Part shown: positions 30,831 through 43,400 of the stretch, in pieces | Numbering within the stretch: position 1 is the first letter of the stretch | Layout of the letters: each line of letters opens with the position of its first letter | Assembly (NCBI GenBank): GCA_905250075.1 | Contig: CAJNOP010000028.1 | Location: forward strand, 507,522-571,521 | Length of the DNA stretch: 64,000 bases | Source of the DNA: Rotaria sp. Silwood1 | Taxonomy: Eukaryota > Rotifera > Eurotatoria > Philodinida > Philodinidae | Direction of reading: 5' to 3' | Made by a program: the position numbers and the translations under genes | Notes under the pieces: model-generated | Told to the model about the DNA's origin: nothing | What the model saw: only the letters and a program-made list of their open reading frames with translations | The model's database searches: none

Positions 30831-33800
30831 ATGGGTGATAGTGACGATGATTTTGATAGTCGACGAAATCGAGATAAATTTCGTCGTGAACGTGATGATT
30901 ATAGTGGAAATCGAGCTAATAGCAATCGAAGTAGTGGTGGTGATTGGAATGATGGACGGTGAGTAAAGATTTCATTTTTATTTTTTAAATTATATTTCAT
31001 GACTAATAGTAATATACAATTAGATTATAATGAAGCGTACGTTTATGCTAATATTTTGCAATTTCTTATGTTTAATTTTTCTCCCAATGATAAAATAATT
31101 CGAATATTCTTTTTTTTTATTTTAGAGATCGATCAAATCAATTTCGACGACAATATCCTGGTAGTGGAGGACCACCACCTGGACGTGATTTTCCACCACG
31201 ATATAATCGAAGTCCTGGTCGATATGATATGAGTCCACCACATAATAAACGTGTTCGTCGTGATTGGTAAAACAAGATTTTAGTTTTTTTTTCTTTCTTC
31301 TTCATATTAAACATATATTTTTCTTCAGGGATGGTCTTGATCAACCACCAACTCATTTTGATCCACCTGGTGGTTCACCGTATTTTCATGGTGGTTCAAA
31401 TTTTCATCCAAATTTTCCACCTGCACTTCATCAATCAGCTGGTACATCAGCTGATCAATTTAATAAGTAAAATTTTTAATTTTGATTTATGTATTGGTAT
31501 AATTTTTTGTATTATGTTAGAGAGACATCTGATGGTGTAACACAACCACCAATGTTAAGTTTTAAACATTTTCTACAAGATCAAGATGATAATATTGATC
31601 AAGAAGAAGCTGTTAAACGTTATAATGAATATAAAATAGATTTTAAGAAAACTCAAATTGCTGAATTTTTTACAGCACACAAAGATGAAGATTGGTTTGT
31701 AAAAATGATTTTTTTTTCTTTTTCTTTAAATTCTTTTATTATTATGAAATAAGAAAATATGATTATTGATAGATATGTATTATTACTATTCTTGTTCTTC
31801 TTCTTCTAGTGAAAACGATTCATTCGTCTACTGTATACAATAATCTATATTAATTTATATGTTTCTTTTTGCGCGTATACATCTTTTTTTCTTTGCGTCG
31901 CTAAACAGGTTGTTCGATTAAAAAATCGGGAATCTGATTGTTGAATTCATAAAAAAAAAAACAAAGAACGATAATTTTATTTTTCGTACGAAGAAAAAAA
32001 AACGCTCTTTCTTAGCGTATTCGTTTGCGCGTTCGCTATTATTACCGATATTCTATACATTTACTCTCCTTTCTTTCTTGCGCACATGTATACAATATTT
32101 GGATAATTTCTGACAATGCTTCATCTTTGAGAAGTGCCGTAAGTGTATATCTCAATTAATTGAAAGATTCCTAGATGAGGGATAAGCAAGAATTTTTTTT
32201 GTTTTTGTATTTGAATAAAATATTATAATGAATTATTTAATTTAGGTTTAAATATAAATATCATCCAGATGAATATTCAAAACGTCGTGAAGAACAACGA
32301 CAAATTATTAAAAAACGACTTGATATATTCATGGAACTTCATAATAAAGGTTATTTAGATGATGTTAGTGTTGATATTGAAAATCAACGTGCACTTACAC
32401 GATTTCTTGATGCCGGTAAGTTATACTTATTGAAATAGTTTTCTCATTCAACATGAGAATAGAAAGATAATCTGAATAAAACTATGTTCATATTATAGTT
32501 GTCATCAAATTGGAAGGTGGTAGTGATCATGATCTTCGTGCTCTTGATGTAGCAGTATCATCAAGTAATACGACTATTGAAAATGATGATGGTGATGATG
32601 ATATACCTAAACAATCATCAACAATTAATGAACCAGTACGATCAGAAAAAACAGATAGTTCAACATCTGTAACAGGAACTGATTCAAAAAAATCATTGGA
32701 AAATACAGTATGATTAAATATAAATGTAAAAATATAAATTTTTGTTTTGATTGTATTAAATTTCAGATAAAACGAGAAGGTAGTGTATCCGATGATGGAG
32801 CAGTATCAGATGGTGCAGAAGATGATGAAGATGATGAAAAGAAGCTAACTGAAAAAAAGGAAATATCAATAAAAAATGAAGTATCAAATGAAAAACAAGA
32901 AAATGGATCTTTAACTGGTAAATAATAACTATGAAGTTATTTTCTTTTATTAATTAATTTTTTATCCTTCTAGTTGAATCAAAAGAAACTATTGATGTTA
33001 AAATATCTTCACAAGATAATGAACCAGAAGCTGGTGAAGTACCTGATGCACCACGATCATTACATCGTACATTATCAATCTTTTTTCGTCATTTGGCTAT
33101 GCAAACAACAAAAGAAGATCTTGAAAATGTAAAATTTTCATTTCAAATAAATAAAATAAAATTTATTGATTTTTTTTTTGTTGTTGTTGTTCTCTTTATA
33201 AATTAGATATGTAAACAATATTCAGGTTTTCGACGTGTTTGTATAACAGATCCAGCACCTGAACGAAAATTTTTTCGACGTGGTTGGGTAACATTTGATC
33301 ATTCAGTTCAAATTCGTAATATTTGTTATGAACTTAATTCAACAAAGGTTTTTTTTGCTATTTTAACTTTCCTTTCGATATAAATATATTTTTTTTTTTG
33401 GTTATCTATATTTAGTTACATGATGTTGATATGGGAGCAATTATTAATCGTGAACTTAAAAATCGTATACGTACTATTAATGGTATAGGACAACATAAAA
33501 CAATTGTACGAAATGATCTTCGACTTATAACAAAAATTATTCAACAATTAGATGATCGATGGAATATTTGGGAATCAATAAACAATGATAATATTGAAAA
33601 AAAGGCACAAACATTATCAACTGATGATTCTGAAATATCTTCATCAACAGCATCAATGATTATATCACCAGTTAAAAATAAAAAACCAACTGGTTTTATT
33701 AGTCATAATCCATTATTAAAAAATATAACAGAATACCTTGTAGAAGAAGCTGACGCTGAAGAAGAAGAATTACTTGGTGAAACATCAAATCGACAAAGTG

Positions 33801-35380
33801 ATTCAAATACATTTGAAATGGATAAACAATTAACTAAAGTATATAGAAAATATCTAAGATAATGGAAATAAATATTAATAACAATATTAGTTTTTAATAT
33901 GATTTCTCAAAAACTAAACATCGTAGTTTTCAGGTCTCAGAAAGCGTTTTGTTTTTGATACTTTTAATTTTGTAAGCAAAAGTTTTCTAGAACTTGAAAA
34001 TTATTGTGTTCGATTTTTGAGAAATCTTGATAAAAGAAAACTTCATTGATCATTATAGAAAAATAATTTACGTTGTTGCTAAACTTTATTCCATCGTCTT
34101 TACTTTATTATTATTTTTTCTTTTTGTAAATATTTCTAGGTTCTTGATCGTTTAATACTGTATTTACGTGTTGTTCATTCAATTGATTATTATAATGGTA
34201 CAGAATATGCACAAGAAGATTCAATGCCTAATCGTTGTGGTGTTATTCATGTACGTGGTGCACCATTATCATCAATAACAGAAACTGAATTAACAAATTT
34301 TATGCAACAATTTGAAGCACGTCTTAAACCATTTATTGATTTTCATGAAAAATTAGATGATGACGAAGCTATTAAATTAGGTGCAAAAAATGAACAAGAT
34401 GAAATAGAAAAATTTATTAATGCTAATTGTCAAGAAGTTGGAAAAGATAAATGGTCATGTCCATTGAGTGGTAAAAAATTTAAAGGTCCAGAATTTGTTC
34501 GAAAACATATTTTAAATAAACATCAAGATAAACTTGATGAAGTTAAAAAAGAAGTAGGATTTATTGAACTTTTATTTTTCAATTAAAGAAGAAACTATTA
34601 TTATGTTTAGGTCGTCTATTTTAATAATTATTTATATGATCCAAAACGACCACAATTACCTGAACATCCTTCAACACGACCAGGAGCAATACCAACAGGA
34701 CCTCATCCATCTGGTTTACCATTACCTACACCGTCGACACCAATGGCAGGCCAAGGATTACTTAATCGACCACCCATGTGGCCTTCAAGTATGCTATTTT
34801 TATCCTTTTAAAACGTTACAAAAATTCTGCAAAATACTTAAATTGACTTTACTAATTTTTGTAAAAGGATGTGAGTCAACTAGTTAAAGAAATAAGGCTC
34901 TTTTATAAAGGCTAATGAAGTCAATTTAAGTTCAGACTGAAAAGTTACTAGAGTTTCTGACCTGATCTCTCGTTTAAAATAGTATGAATATTTTTCGTTT
35001 GATTTATAGTGTCAGCACCAGCTCATCCTGGTCCACCAGGTCATTATTATAATCAATTTCATCAACCTCGACATCCTCGACCACCATTCATGTTTCAAGG
35101 TTCTAGTGGTCCAATACATCGAGCACCGTAAGTTATTATTTTTTTTCTTTATCTTTCAAAAAAAAAAGAAACAAAATCTACGCCATGTTCAAATAGAAAT
35201 ATACCATTAGATATGTTAATGTCATCAACGTAAGATCGTTATTATTATTTACTTTTGCATATTATTACTTCTTTTTGTTTTTGCTTATATCTTTTAAATT
35301 TATTTTATGTTTCATTTAGAATGAATCGACAATTAAAAAGTTACGAAGATCTTGATGCACCAAATGAAATGTTACTTTAA
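30831..35380 (+). CDS. SRRT: Serrate RNA effector molecule / ARS2 (15 exons)
   Basis: Partner of the nuclear cap-binding complex in RNA processing, decay and miRNA biogenesis. Exons: 30831-30958, 31126-31266, 31329-31466, 31521-31694, 32246-32415, 32499-32707, 32767-32917, 32974-33128, 33207-33347, 33416-33838, 34140-34553, 34611-34788, 35010-35127, 35197-35229, 35320-35380; 2634 nt, 877 residues, close to human ARS2 (876). Family landmarks are the start [20 protein letters not shown], then [32 protein letters not shown], an acidic middle, [29 protein letters not shown], the zinc-finger region [20 protein letters not shown], a Pro-rich tail, and the C-terminal YEDLDAP motif. Exon 14 is only 33 nt. 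An acceptor just upstream of the ATG suggests trans-splicing or a 5'UTR intron. Confidence 0.95.
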
Positions 35381-35652
35381 ATTATTCAATCTATGAATAA
35401 CTAGACAAAATAAAATTTATTATTAATCTACTTGGATTTGTTTATTGTTCTCTTGTTTAAAAATGATGTGGAACATTGAAAAAAACAGAAAACTTCAGAA
35501 CTTTATCTTTTCTTGTTGTATAAGTGTTTATCCATCTTTTTTCTTTTCTTTTTTTTTTTTGTTTTTTTTCTTTTTGTGTCTCGTAATCTTATACACATAA
35601 AATATATACAAAAATAAAAACCAAAATAAGATCTCATATAAATGTCTTTAGA

Positions 35653-36377
35653 TGGATATAGAACGTCAAATAGATGAATTTGTTTTACCAGGTGATACAA
35701 TTGCACTTTCAACTTTGCCAAGTCCACTTGATTCATCAAATACAATAACACTTGGTCCTGGTTTACATTATGATAAATATACAAATGCATTTACATCACA
35801 TGCATGTGGTCATGTACGTGAACCATCATCATTAACATATTATATTGATGGTCATCGTATATCAGCATCATCATTAACAACAGGTGATCTTGTTCTTGGT
35901 ATTGTTGTACGTCGACAACTTGAATCATTACTTGTTGATATTGGTTATAATGAATTAGCTTCATTATCATTATATGATTTTGAAGGTTCAACAAAACGAA
36001 CAAAACCAAATGTTGATCGTGGTGATATTATTTATGGTCGATTGAAAATTGATAGTGAATGTCAACCACAAATAACATGTGTTAATGAAGATGGAAAAGC
36101 CGATGGTATGGGTGTATTAAATGAAAATGGATATTTATTTTATATACCAATTGATGTAGCTAATGATTTAATTCATCATGATAATTTATTACAAGAATTA
36201 GGAAATGAAATTCCATATGAAATAGCTATTGGAGCTAATGGACGTGTTTGGATAAAAGCAGCAACAACAAGAACAATGATTGCATTGAGGAAAGTTATAT
36301 TAGAAAGAGCAAAGAATAAGATTGATACTAATCAATTGAAAACACTTTTTCAACAAAGTCTTGTTTCACAATTCTAG
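35653..36377 (+). CDS. EXOSC3: RNA exosome cap subunit Rrp40
   Basis: Single-exon 241-residue protein, a little shorter than human EXOSC3 (275). EXOSC3 is one of three S1/KH cap proteins that bind RNA entering the exosome. Seen: N-terminal VLPGDTIAL, the GPGLHYD turn, the S1 domain with GDLVLGIVVRR, YNELASLSLYDFEGSTKRTKP and RGDIIYGRL, and the KH-like domain with ADGMGVL, NGYLFYIPI and IGANGRVWIKA. The gene begins about 270 bp after the SRRT stop on the same strand. Confidence 0.93.
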
Positions 36378-36480
36378 TTCTATAAACAAAAAAAAAGCAA
36401 TGTTATTTAAAATATCCTATCTTTTTTTCTTTATTCAATATCTATTAAAAAAAAATTGAGACACGTCTTTTCGTATCTAA

Positions 36481-36834
36481 CGAGGAAATTGTTCCAACTG
36501 TAACTCACTGTCTGAGTCTACGAAGAAGTCTTAGTAAGATAAGAAAAATTTTAAAAGGGTTCGTGCTAATGAATCTCTGAACCTGAGTTATGGTTATTTT
36601 ACTGAACTTTTGATCCATTTTTAAATATGTACTAGTAAATAAAAACAAACGTCAGGTCGAAATTTCATTATTTGGTTTTTCCAGTGAATACCAAGGAATG
36701 GGCTAAACATTCAGTAAAATAATCATAACCCGGTTTCAAAAACCTGTAGTATCGAGTCAGTTTAGGATTTTTCTAATCTTATCAAGACTTCTTTGTAACC
36801 TCAAGTAGTGAGTTACAGGTCGAATAGTTGCCTC
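36481..36834. mobile_element. 354-bp foldback element between EXOSC3 and MRPS28
   Basis: Ends GAGGAAATTGTTCC and, inward from the right, GAGGCAACTATTCG. Arms of about 120 bp carry mirrored CTGTAACTCACT, GAAGTCTT...AAGATAAGAAAA and GGTTATTTTACTGAA blocks, with a loop near 36660. Non-coding. No clear target duplication. Confidence 0.65.
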
Positions 36835-37142
36835 AAAAGTACGGGACAAAAATAACTTTTAGTTCATTCTAGAACCACAATAACACAAAATTCAATCGGA
36901 CTAAAACCGTATTTATTTAAATCATATTGGCAAAGAATAACTGCTATAAATTGATTGAAAGCTAATATGCATTGAGATGATCTTGTGTAACATTTGAAAT
37001 TCATTTATTTAGTTCTGATCAATGTATTTGCTTCTATTAGTGTTTTAAATGAAGTTAGTGAAAGTTAATTTTCAAATATGAAAAATATTGTTTTGAACTA
37101 AGTAAAAAAATCTTTTCTTTCAATTTCAGATTTAAAAAGAAA

Positions 37143-37724
37143 ATGTTACTCCGTTTAACATCTCGTTTGTTTGCTTCGTCTCCTCTCATTTCATCAACAT
37201 ATATCCCATCACGTTTAGCTAATACATTTATTGATGAAGAATATATACGTGCTAATACGCCACCAAATGATCAATCTATATCTTCAAGCACTCAAAAAAA
37301 TTCATCTTCAAATAATCAATCTGAACCAATGACATTTGCAAAAATGTTCCGTCAATCAAAATTTGTTCAATTAGGTGGTTTAAAAGGACGTTTATTAAGT
37401 GGACGTATTGTTGATGTTATTGATGATGATTTATATGTTGATTTTGGTGGAAAATTTCATGCTGTTGTACAACGACCACAAAATAAACAACGAGATCAAT
37501 ATACAATTGGTGCAGTTGTTTCCATACGTTTACAATCATGGGAAATGGCGGCTAGATTTTTAGGTGCATCAAGACATATATCATTATTAGAAGCTGATGC
37601 TCAATTAGTTGGATTATTAAGACGAGTTGATCGAACAGTGAAACCACGTGATAAAGATATCGATTTACGATATCGTCGAGGTGATAGTCGAGCACCTGTT
37701 TCATTGAAAAGAGAAGTTCTTTAA
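37143..37724 (+). CDS. MRPS28: Mitochondrial small ribosomal subunit protein bS1m
   Basis: 193-residue single-exon protein. The N-terminus MLLRLTSRLFASSPLIS is an Arg/Ser-rich amphipathic mitochondrial targeting sequence. Residues about 61-150 carry the S1m core: MTFAKMFRQSKFVQLGGLKG, GRIVDVIDDDLYVDFGGKFH, VVQRP, then WEMAARFLGASRHISLLEAD. This matches MRPS28 (FASMLRHS; NDLYIDFGGKFH; SRFLGA). A splice acceptor CAATTTCAG ends at 37129, 13 bp before the ATG. Confidence 0.92.
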   Translation: MLLRLTSRLFASSPLISSTYIPSRLANTFIDEEYIRANTPPNDQSISSSTQKNSSSNNQSEPMTFAKMFRQSKFVQLGGLKGRLLSGRIVDVIDDDLYVDFGGKFHAVVQRPQNKQRDQYTIGAVVSIRLQSWEMAARFLGASRHISLLEADAQLVGLLRRVDRTVKPRDKDIDLRYRRGDSRAPVSLKREVL

Positions 37725-39418
37725 AGTTATGCATTAGATATTTTATGTCATTTGTTCTCTTGTGTATTTTTTTTTGGTTTTTTTTTGTTTTAAAAAAGAG
37801 CATGTAGTTCAAGTTTGAAAAAATGTTTCATAAATGAAACAAAAAGCTTTGTTACTTTTACAAATAATTCAAACACACAAAAAAAATATCAAATCACTCA
37901 ATTCAACTTAATTTCTTCTGTTTTATCTTCTTTTATTGATTGTCTTCCTACAGATAAAGCAAGTTATGAAATCATACCGTGAAATAAAATAACAAAGTCA
38001 GTAGTGCTCGAATTGTATGAGGTACGAATTGTTTCTTAAAGACGACTTGAAATCGATTGCAACATGTAATTGTTTTCTTTAGATAAATTGAAAATAATTT
38101 ATCAAAATACGGTAAACAAAGAATAATATTATTTAATTATACGTATTGTTGTTTGTTCTCAACCAATTTCTCACGTATACTATCTGTAGACGAAGAAAAA
38201 AAGTTTTTTATTAAAATCATTAGTTTGCTTTTAATAACAATGGTTTTTCAGACAAAATGCACTTATACAATTATGCAGCAAGGAGTAATGCTACTTGTAG
38301 TTGAGGAACTTAGTTTACTGTGCAGATATATATATTTTTTTGTTGTTGACTATTTCACTAAATATGCAGTTCCTTGAAATTAAAAAACGAGTTTTACACA
38401 CAGTCGTTTTATTATGTCTGTTAATTTATTCTTCGTGATATTATCTTAAATATCGTTAGGAAAATACTAATTAGTGAAACTGTTGCAGTCAGAACTTTGC
38501 CTCGAAGCATATCGAGTACTTAGCTATTATTAATATCTAAGTTCTGTATTTTTCAATCTCACTAGACTTTATGTTTTGTCATCGACTTTAGCCCACCACA
38601 AGAATGATTACGACTATTCGAATTTTTTCCATAATTTTTCTCATTAAGCAGAGTAGTAAAATACGGTGCATTAAAGACCCACAGATGACCGTTTGCATTC
38701 GTCTACATACTGTATTATTCCACCAGAATTATACTCATTGTTGTGCATATCCAGCTTGGCTTGTCTCTGAAATTATTTCATAGCGCTAGTATGATTTAAT
38801 TATTAACCATTTTTTTGACCGATTTAATATCCCTAAGCTAACTTAATTTGCAATTTCAGTGATACCTCTCGTTTTTTGATACCTTACATTTATATTACGT
38901 GCAAAAACATCAGCTTTTCCAAGTTATATTTTAAGACTATCACCAATTGAAAACGACAGTTGCATGAACGTAATTGTCATTCTTGATTTTATATTATCAG
39001 CACTTGTCTGAACATCAAGCCATTGTTACATTTGTTTTGTTTAGAGTAATAGCCTTGTAATCAGTTAAGAAATAGACTGCGAATAATAGAATAATGAACT
39101 GCATGACTTCAAAAAGAAAAAAAAAAGAGTGATTCTCTACATATACCAAAAAGAAAAAGAATTACAAGTTTTTATCAAATGAGAAAGGTAATAAAAACAT
39201 AGAATACAAAATGATTCTCTTGCAATTGTATTATAGATACGATCATGTTCGAATTATGGTTAAAAAGAAATAGCAATACTAAAAAGAATTAAATGATAGA
39301 ATTAAAGAATATAACAGCATAAAGAGTTTTTAATATAAATTTATAAATGGTACAATAGAAGTTAAATTTTCTTCTTGTGTTAGTTTTCAGATTTTCATAT
39401 TAAATTTCATACAAATCA
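37725..39418. other. Intergenic AT-rich, no gene seen
   Basis: 1.7 kb between MRPS28 and the MsrA-like gene. The 74-codon frame at 38153-38377 lacks splice sites or domain signal. An acceptor TTAGTTTTCAG ends at 39390, 28 bp before the next start codon. Confidence 0.5.
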
Positions 39419-39997
39419 ATGGTAGAAACAGCAACATTTTCTCTTGGTTGTTTTTGGGATCCTGATGCTCGATTTGGAGCATTAGATGGTGTTTTAGTAA
39501 CTCGAGTTGGTTATTGCGGTGGTACACATCCGACAACACCTACTTATCGAACGATTGGTGATTTTACAGAAAGTGTACAAATTGATTTTGATTCAACACG
39601 TATATCTTACTCTCAATTGCTTACTTATTTTAATCAATGGCATACTCCAAATACTTCGACGACACGTAGTCAATATGCAGCGGCAATTTTCTTTCATAAT
39701 GATAAACAACAACAAGAAGTACATGAAATGAATATAGAGAATGTACGTGTAGATAGATTTAATAAATTTTATGAAGCAGAAGATTATCATCAAAAATATA
39801 ACTTAAAATGGACTATAATGGAAACCGACTTATTCGGTAAAATAGAGGAGTGGATAAATAAAGATAAACAAATGATTACTAAATTGAATGGATTTCTTGC
39901 TGGTTATGGAACAAAAGAACAATTTCAAAACTGGGATAAACGTCGAGAATTGACTATAGAACAACAAAATTATATAAAAAATAAACTTGGACAATAA
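39419..39997 (+). CDS. Peptide methionine sulfoxide reductase A family
   Basis: 192-residue single-exon protein. MsrA reduces the S-epimer of methionine sulfoxide. The active-site block is FSLGCFWDPDARF with C11, followed by GVLVTRVGYCGGTHPTTPTY, ESVQIDFD, and the EAEDYHQKY motif (about 117-125), all MsrA hallmarks. Differences are the GHAE motif replaced by FTES, only one other cysteine (C33), and no C-terminal recycling cysteines, so regeneration must be atypical or use C33. A helical C-terminal extension of about 60 residues follows. Confidence 0.88.
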   Translation: MVETATFSLGCFWDPDARFGALDGVLVTRVGYCGGTHPTTPTYRTIGDFTESVQIDFDSTRISYSQLLTYFNQWHTPNTSTTRSQYAAAIFFHNDKQQQEVHEMNIENVRVDRFNKFYEAEDYHQKYNLKWTIMETDLFGKIEEWINKDKQMITKLNGFLAGYGTKEQFQNWDKRRELTIEQQNYIKNKLGQ

Positions 39998-40047
39998 TTC
40001 TTTTTTGAATCATATACTCAATATAAGTTTGTTTTTTTCGTTCGACA

Positions 40048-41445
40048 TTAATCATGTAAAATAGTACTAGGAGAATAAAATGAAATTTTAGTACCCGGTA
40101 TATCTGGACTAGCTATAACTAATGTTTTATCATCAAGAATTGCTACACAATTCGGTGTTGAAGTTAAAGAAATATGTTCAATATTTTTCATTCGATCATC
40201 AAATACGATTAAACGATGATTTTCACTATTAATTATAATCCATGTATTTCTTCGATTAGCATTTATTAATTTTAATGGTGGTCGAAGTGTTTCAGAAAGT
40301 TTTAATGTTCGCTTCAATTCCAATTCTCTATTTGAAAATAAATCAATTTGCCAAATATTTTCTTTTGTATATGTTAATGTACATAAACAATCAGCTTGAC
40401 CTTGAAGATCATAAACAAGACAAATATCTTCAAGAAGTTCTTTCATATAAAAAATAGCAGTTTGTGAAAATTTTGTATTATAAAATTCAATTGAATTAGT
40501 TTCATTAAGAATATAGATTCCAAAACGATTTGTTGTTAAACGATGCCATTTATTTGTTTGATCAGATAATTTAATAATGTTTGCTTGAATCTTTTTTTCA
40601 TATTTATCATATTTATGTAAAGATATCGATGTAAGTAAAAAAAGACAATTAAATTGTATTGACCAACGCATATCAATAATTTGAATATCTCGAGGAAAAT
40701 CGATTGAAAGTTCAAGAGAAATTTTTGATGATATTGAAGATGTTGAAAATTCAAGAAGACATGGATAAGTAGGTGATGGTTCAAATACATAAACAAATAA
40801 ATCAAGACATGAACTAGCTATATGTTGAACAGATGATTGAAGATTAAGAGTTTGTAATGGTTGATATAATCGATAATTATACTCTAATGATGATGGAATA
40901 GGTGATTCATGAAATTGTTTTTCTACATTTATATATTTAGTAAAATCAATTGAATGAGTATCTAATCGAAAATCAAGAAAATGTTCATCATATCGTTTGA
41001 GAAGTTCTTTCTCGATACTAATTAAACGTAATAATTCATGATCATAATTACATCCAGTTTGTCGTTGTTTAGCATAACGTACATTGGAACGAAGATTTAT
41101 AAAATATTGAACATATTCTTGAACATATTCATCAGTTTTCATTTTTAATAATTCATATTGTGTTTTAAGAAATTTTTCAAGTTGATATTGAAGTGTTGTT
41201 TCAAATTGACGACGAATATCAGCAATCCATGTTTGTAAATGATCAGTAGCTTGACGATATTGTCGATAGAAATTCTCATCGAATTGTATTTGTAATGAAT
41301 CGATTTTAGATGTTAAACGTTCGTCGAGTGCATCAAGAAGATGATTGTGACGATGAACACCTGAACATGCTAAACAAAAGTACTTTTGACATATAAGACA
41401 ACGTATTGATGGTGATGAACTGTAGCAAGCATAGCATGATGACAT
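40048..41445 (-). CDS. B-box zinc-finger / coiled-coil protein with beta-propeller-like C-terminus
   Basis: 465-residue single-exon protein. Residues 4-35 give C-x2-C-x8-C-x2-C-x4-C-x2-C-x3-H-x-H-x-H (CYAC, CLIC, FCLAC, HRHNH), a B-box-like zinc site as in TRIM proteins but with no RING. Residues about 45-170 are strongly helical (DSLQIQFDENFYRQY, WIADIRRQFETTL), consistent with a coiled coil. The remainder has repeated short beta-type segments resembling an NHL/WD-like propeller (RHLIVFDDR, PNCVAILDDKTLVIAS). Function unknown. It converges with the MsrA-like gene, the stops being about 50 bp apart. Confidence 0.75.
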   Translation of the reverse strand: MSSCYACYSSSPSIRCLICQKYFCLACSGVHRHNHLLDALDERLTSKIDSLQIQFDENFYRQYRQATDHLQTWIADIRRQFETTLQYQLEKFLKTQYELLKMKTDEYVQEYVQYFINLRSNVRYAKQRQTGCNYDHELLRLISIEKELLKRYDEHFLDFRLDTHSIDFTKYINVEKQFHESPIPSSLEYNYRLYQPLQTLNLQSSVQHIASSCLDLFVYVFEPSPTYPCLLEFSTSSISSKISLELSIDFPRDIQIIDMRWSIQFNCLFLLTSISLHKYDKYEKKIQANIIKLSDQTNKWHRLTTNRFGIYILNETNSIEFYNTKFSQTAIFYMKELLEDICLVYDLQGQADCLCTLTYTKENIWQIDLFSNRELELKRTLKLSETLRPPLKLINANRRNTWIIINSENHRLIVFDDRMKNIEHISLTSTPNCVAILDDKTLVIASPDIPGTKISFYSPSTILHD

Positions 41446-43399
41446 TTTTATACAAATGAATCAATATGTTTGATGTACATAGAGACCTATCAGCGGGTGG
41501 GCTCTCCGTTAAACATTCTCACCACTAAGTAACGGCCTCCATCAAGAAAATCGAATAGACGAAATAATACCACCCACAATTATTGACGATATGAGTCAAT
41601 CATCCAGTTTCGATTTTTGCTTGCCATCAGATCAACAACCTTTGTAGATGATCCTTTTGATTTCATTCTACACGGCTTACTTAAGCTATTCAGCTTTCAA
41701 AAATACTCTTTTCTATGATTCTAATCTATACGTCGTTCGTTGAAAGTCTTGAGAAGAAATATTCCGGCCTAATCTCGATAAGTTCTATCCGTAATGTTCT
41801 CTAATTCAGATCAAAATCTGAAATTAGAGGTGTAAGTAAATCGGTTGAATCACCATCGCCGTCGCCCCAAATAGTTGCTGAAGATTCTAGTGCTCGTGAC
41901 ACAAAAATAAGTACTTGACTTTAAACATTTTCGATGTCCCAAATAAATTTTTAGATACATTGCCATCTAGTTTCTTGTCATTGAGTTCTCTATCACTCTT
42001 TTTCATTTCAAAATCTTTCAAAATTAAGAAAAGCTTTTTTAGAAACTCATTCAAACGTTTCAACCACAGTCGTCAATCAATTCATTGCCTTATACTTCTA
42101 CCGTCAATTAGCTGTAAAAGACATAATTGATCTCAATAAAACGAATACCAAGTAATATAATTGATAATAAATGTTAGTTCATATAGTTCCAGTTGATAGT
42201 ACTGTTTTCGATAAAATAGAATAAAAATGTTCAAAACATCAGTCTAGGAAAATTCCTTTCTGTAAGTAGTTAGTTTCAACTATTTTAATAGTCTCGATTA
42301 TCTTTGATGTTATTAAGGTAATCAGAAAATAAGTTAGTTGATAACAATTTTCAATCGTTCCACTTGCTCATATAACCTACGATCGATAAACGTTCTTAAA
42401 TGGACTCATTTTCAGAAAACAAGCTATTCACAGCATTGTTTATTGTTAACAAACGTGAGACGGTTTTTTTGTATAAAATCTTCTTATGCATTTTGTTGAA
42501 TTTGAATTTAATACTTCAAATGACAGAACGCTAGAATTATCATATGAATATAAAAATAATTGTTTCACTCTTTCGTTTTTACAAAAATAAACCATAAATT
42601 GAAACTTTACTTTGCTTGTTTATTAGCTACAATTACAAAATATTCATTTTATAGCTTTGAAACTAATTGATATGATATAGGCAATTAAGAACGAAATCAT
42701 GACTTTTTTCTACTTCAATAAAACAATTATCGTCACAGATGTTAGCTTTCCTTGTTTATCTTGCATTCATTCCTATATAGAACATTATTTTTGGAACCAA
42801 AAAGTCAAGCAAATTAAAGAGTCTATTTTTTTGTTCTTTTCTTTTCTCGAGCATAATTTATACCATCGTTCCAGTTTCATTAATTCTTATTATCACATGT
42901 GCGAACAACCTGCTGTATGTATTTCTCATCTCACTAGTTTATATAAAACATAATTCTTCAACAATTTCTTGTATACATACAGAATTCGGTTGATTCTCAT
43001 TGAACTTGATTATTAGTTATATATATTTAGATTGAGCTTCTCTTAAAACTCCTATACTTCTGTGTGAAAGGAGATTTTAAAAAATATTAAACTTGCTAAA
43101 TTAAATGATAAGAATATTTGATCGATTAACTGTATACATATTGTTTTTAACATAAAAATATCGAAGAAAACTAGAAAGAATTTCGGCAAAAATATGTAAA
43201 GCAGGTCAAATGATGGTCGATAAATTTGTTGCATATTGTTGTTTCCTATCCATTTTCGTTATTAATTTCATTTATTTTTAGATAATTAAAGGTTTATCAC
43301 TTAGCTCTGTGGCGTTCATTGATTTATTCAAAATATATATGAAATAGTTTGTGAAAAATCTCAAACAAAACTATCTTACAAAAAATTTTTACTTTCATA
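41446..43399. other. Intergenic AT-rich, no gene seen
   Basis: The frames at 41915-42130 and 42699-42953 are short, unsupported and AT-driven. No repeats of note. Confidence 0.45.
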
Positions 43400-43400
43400 C

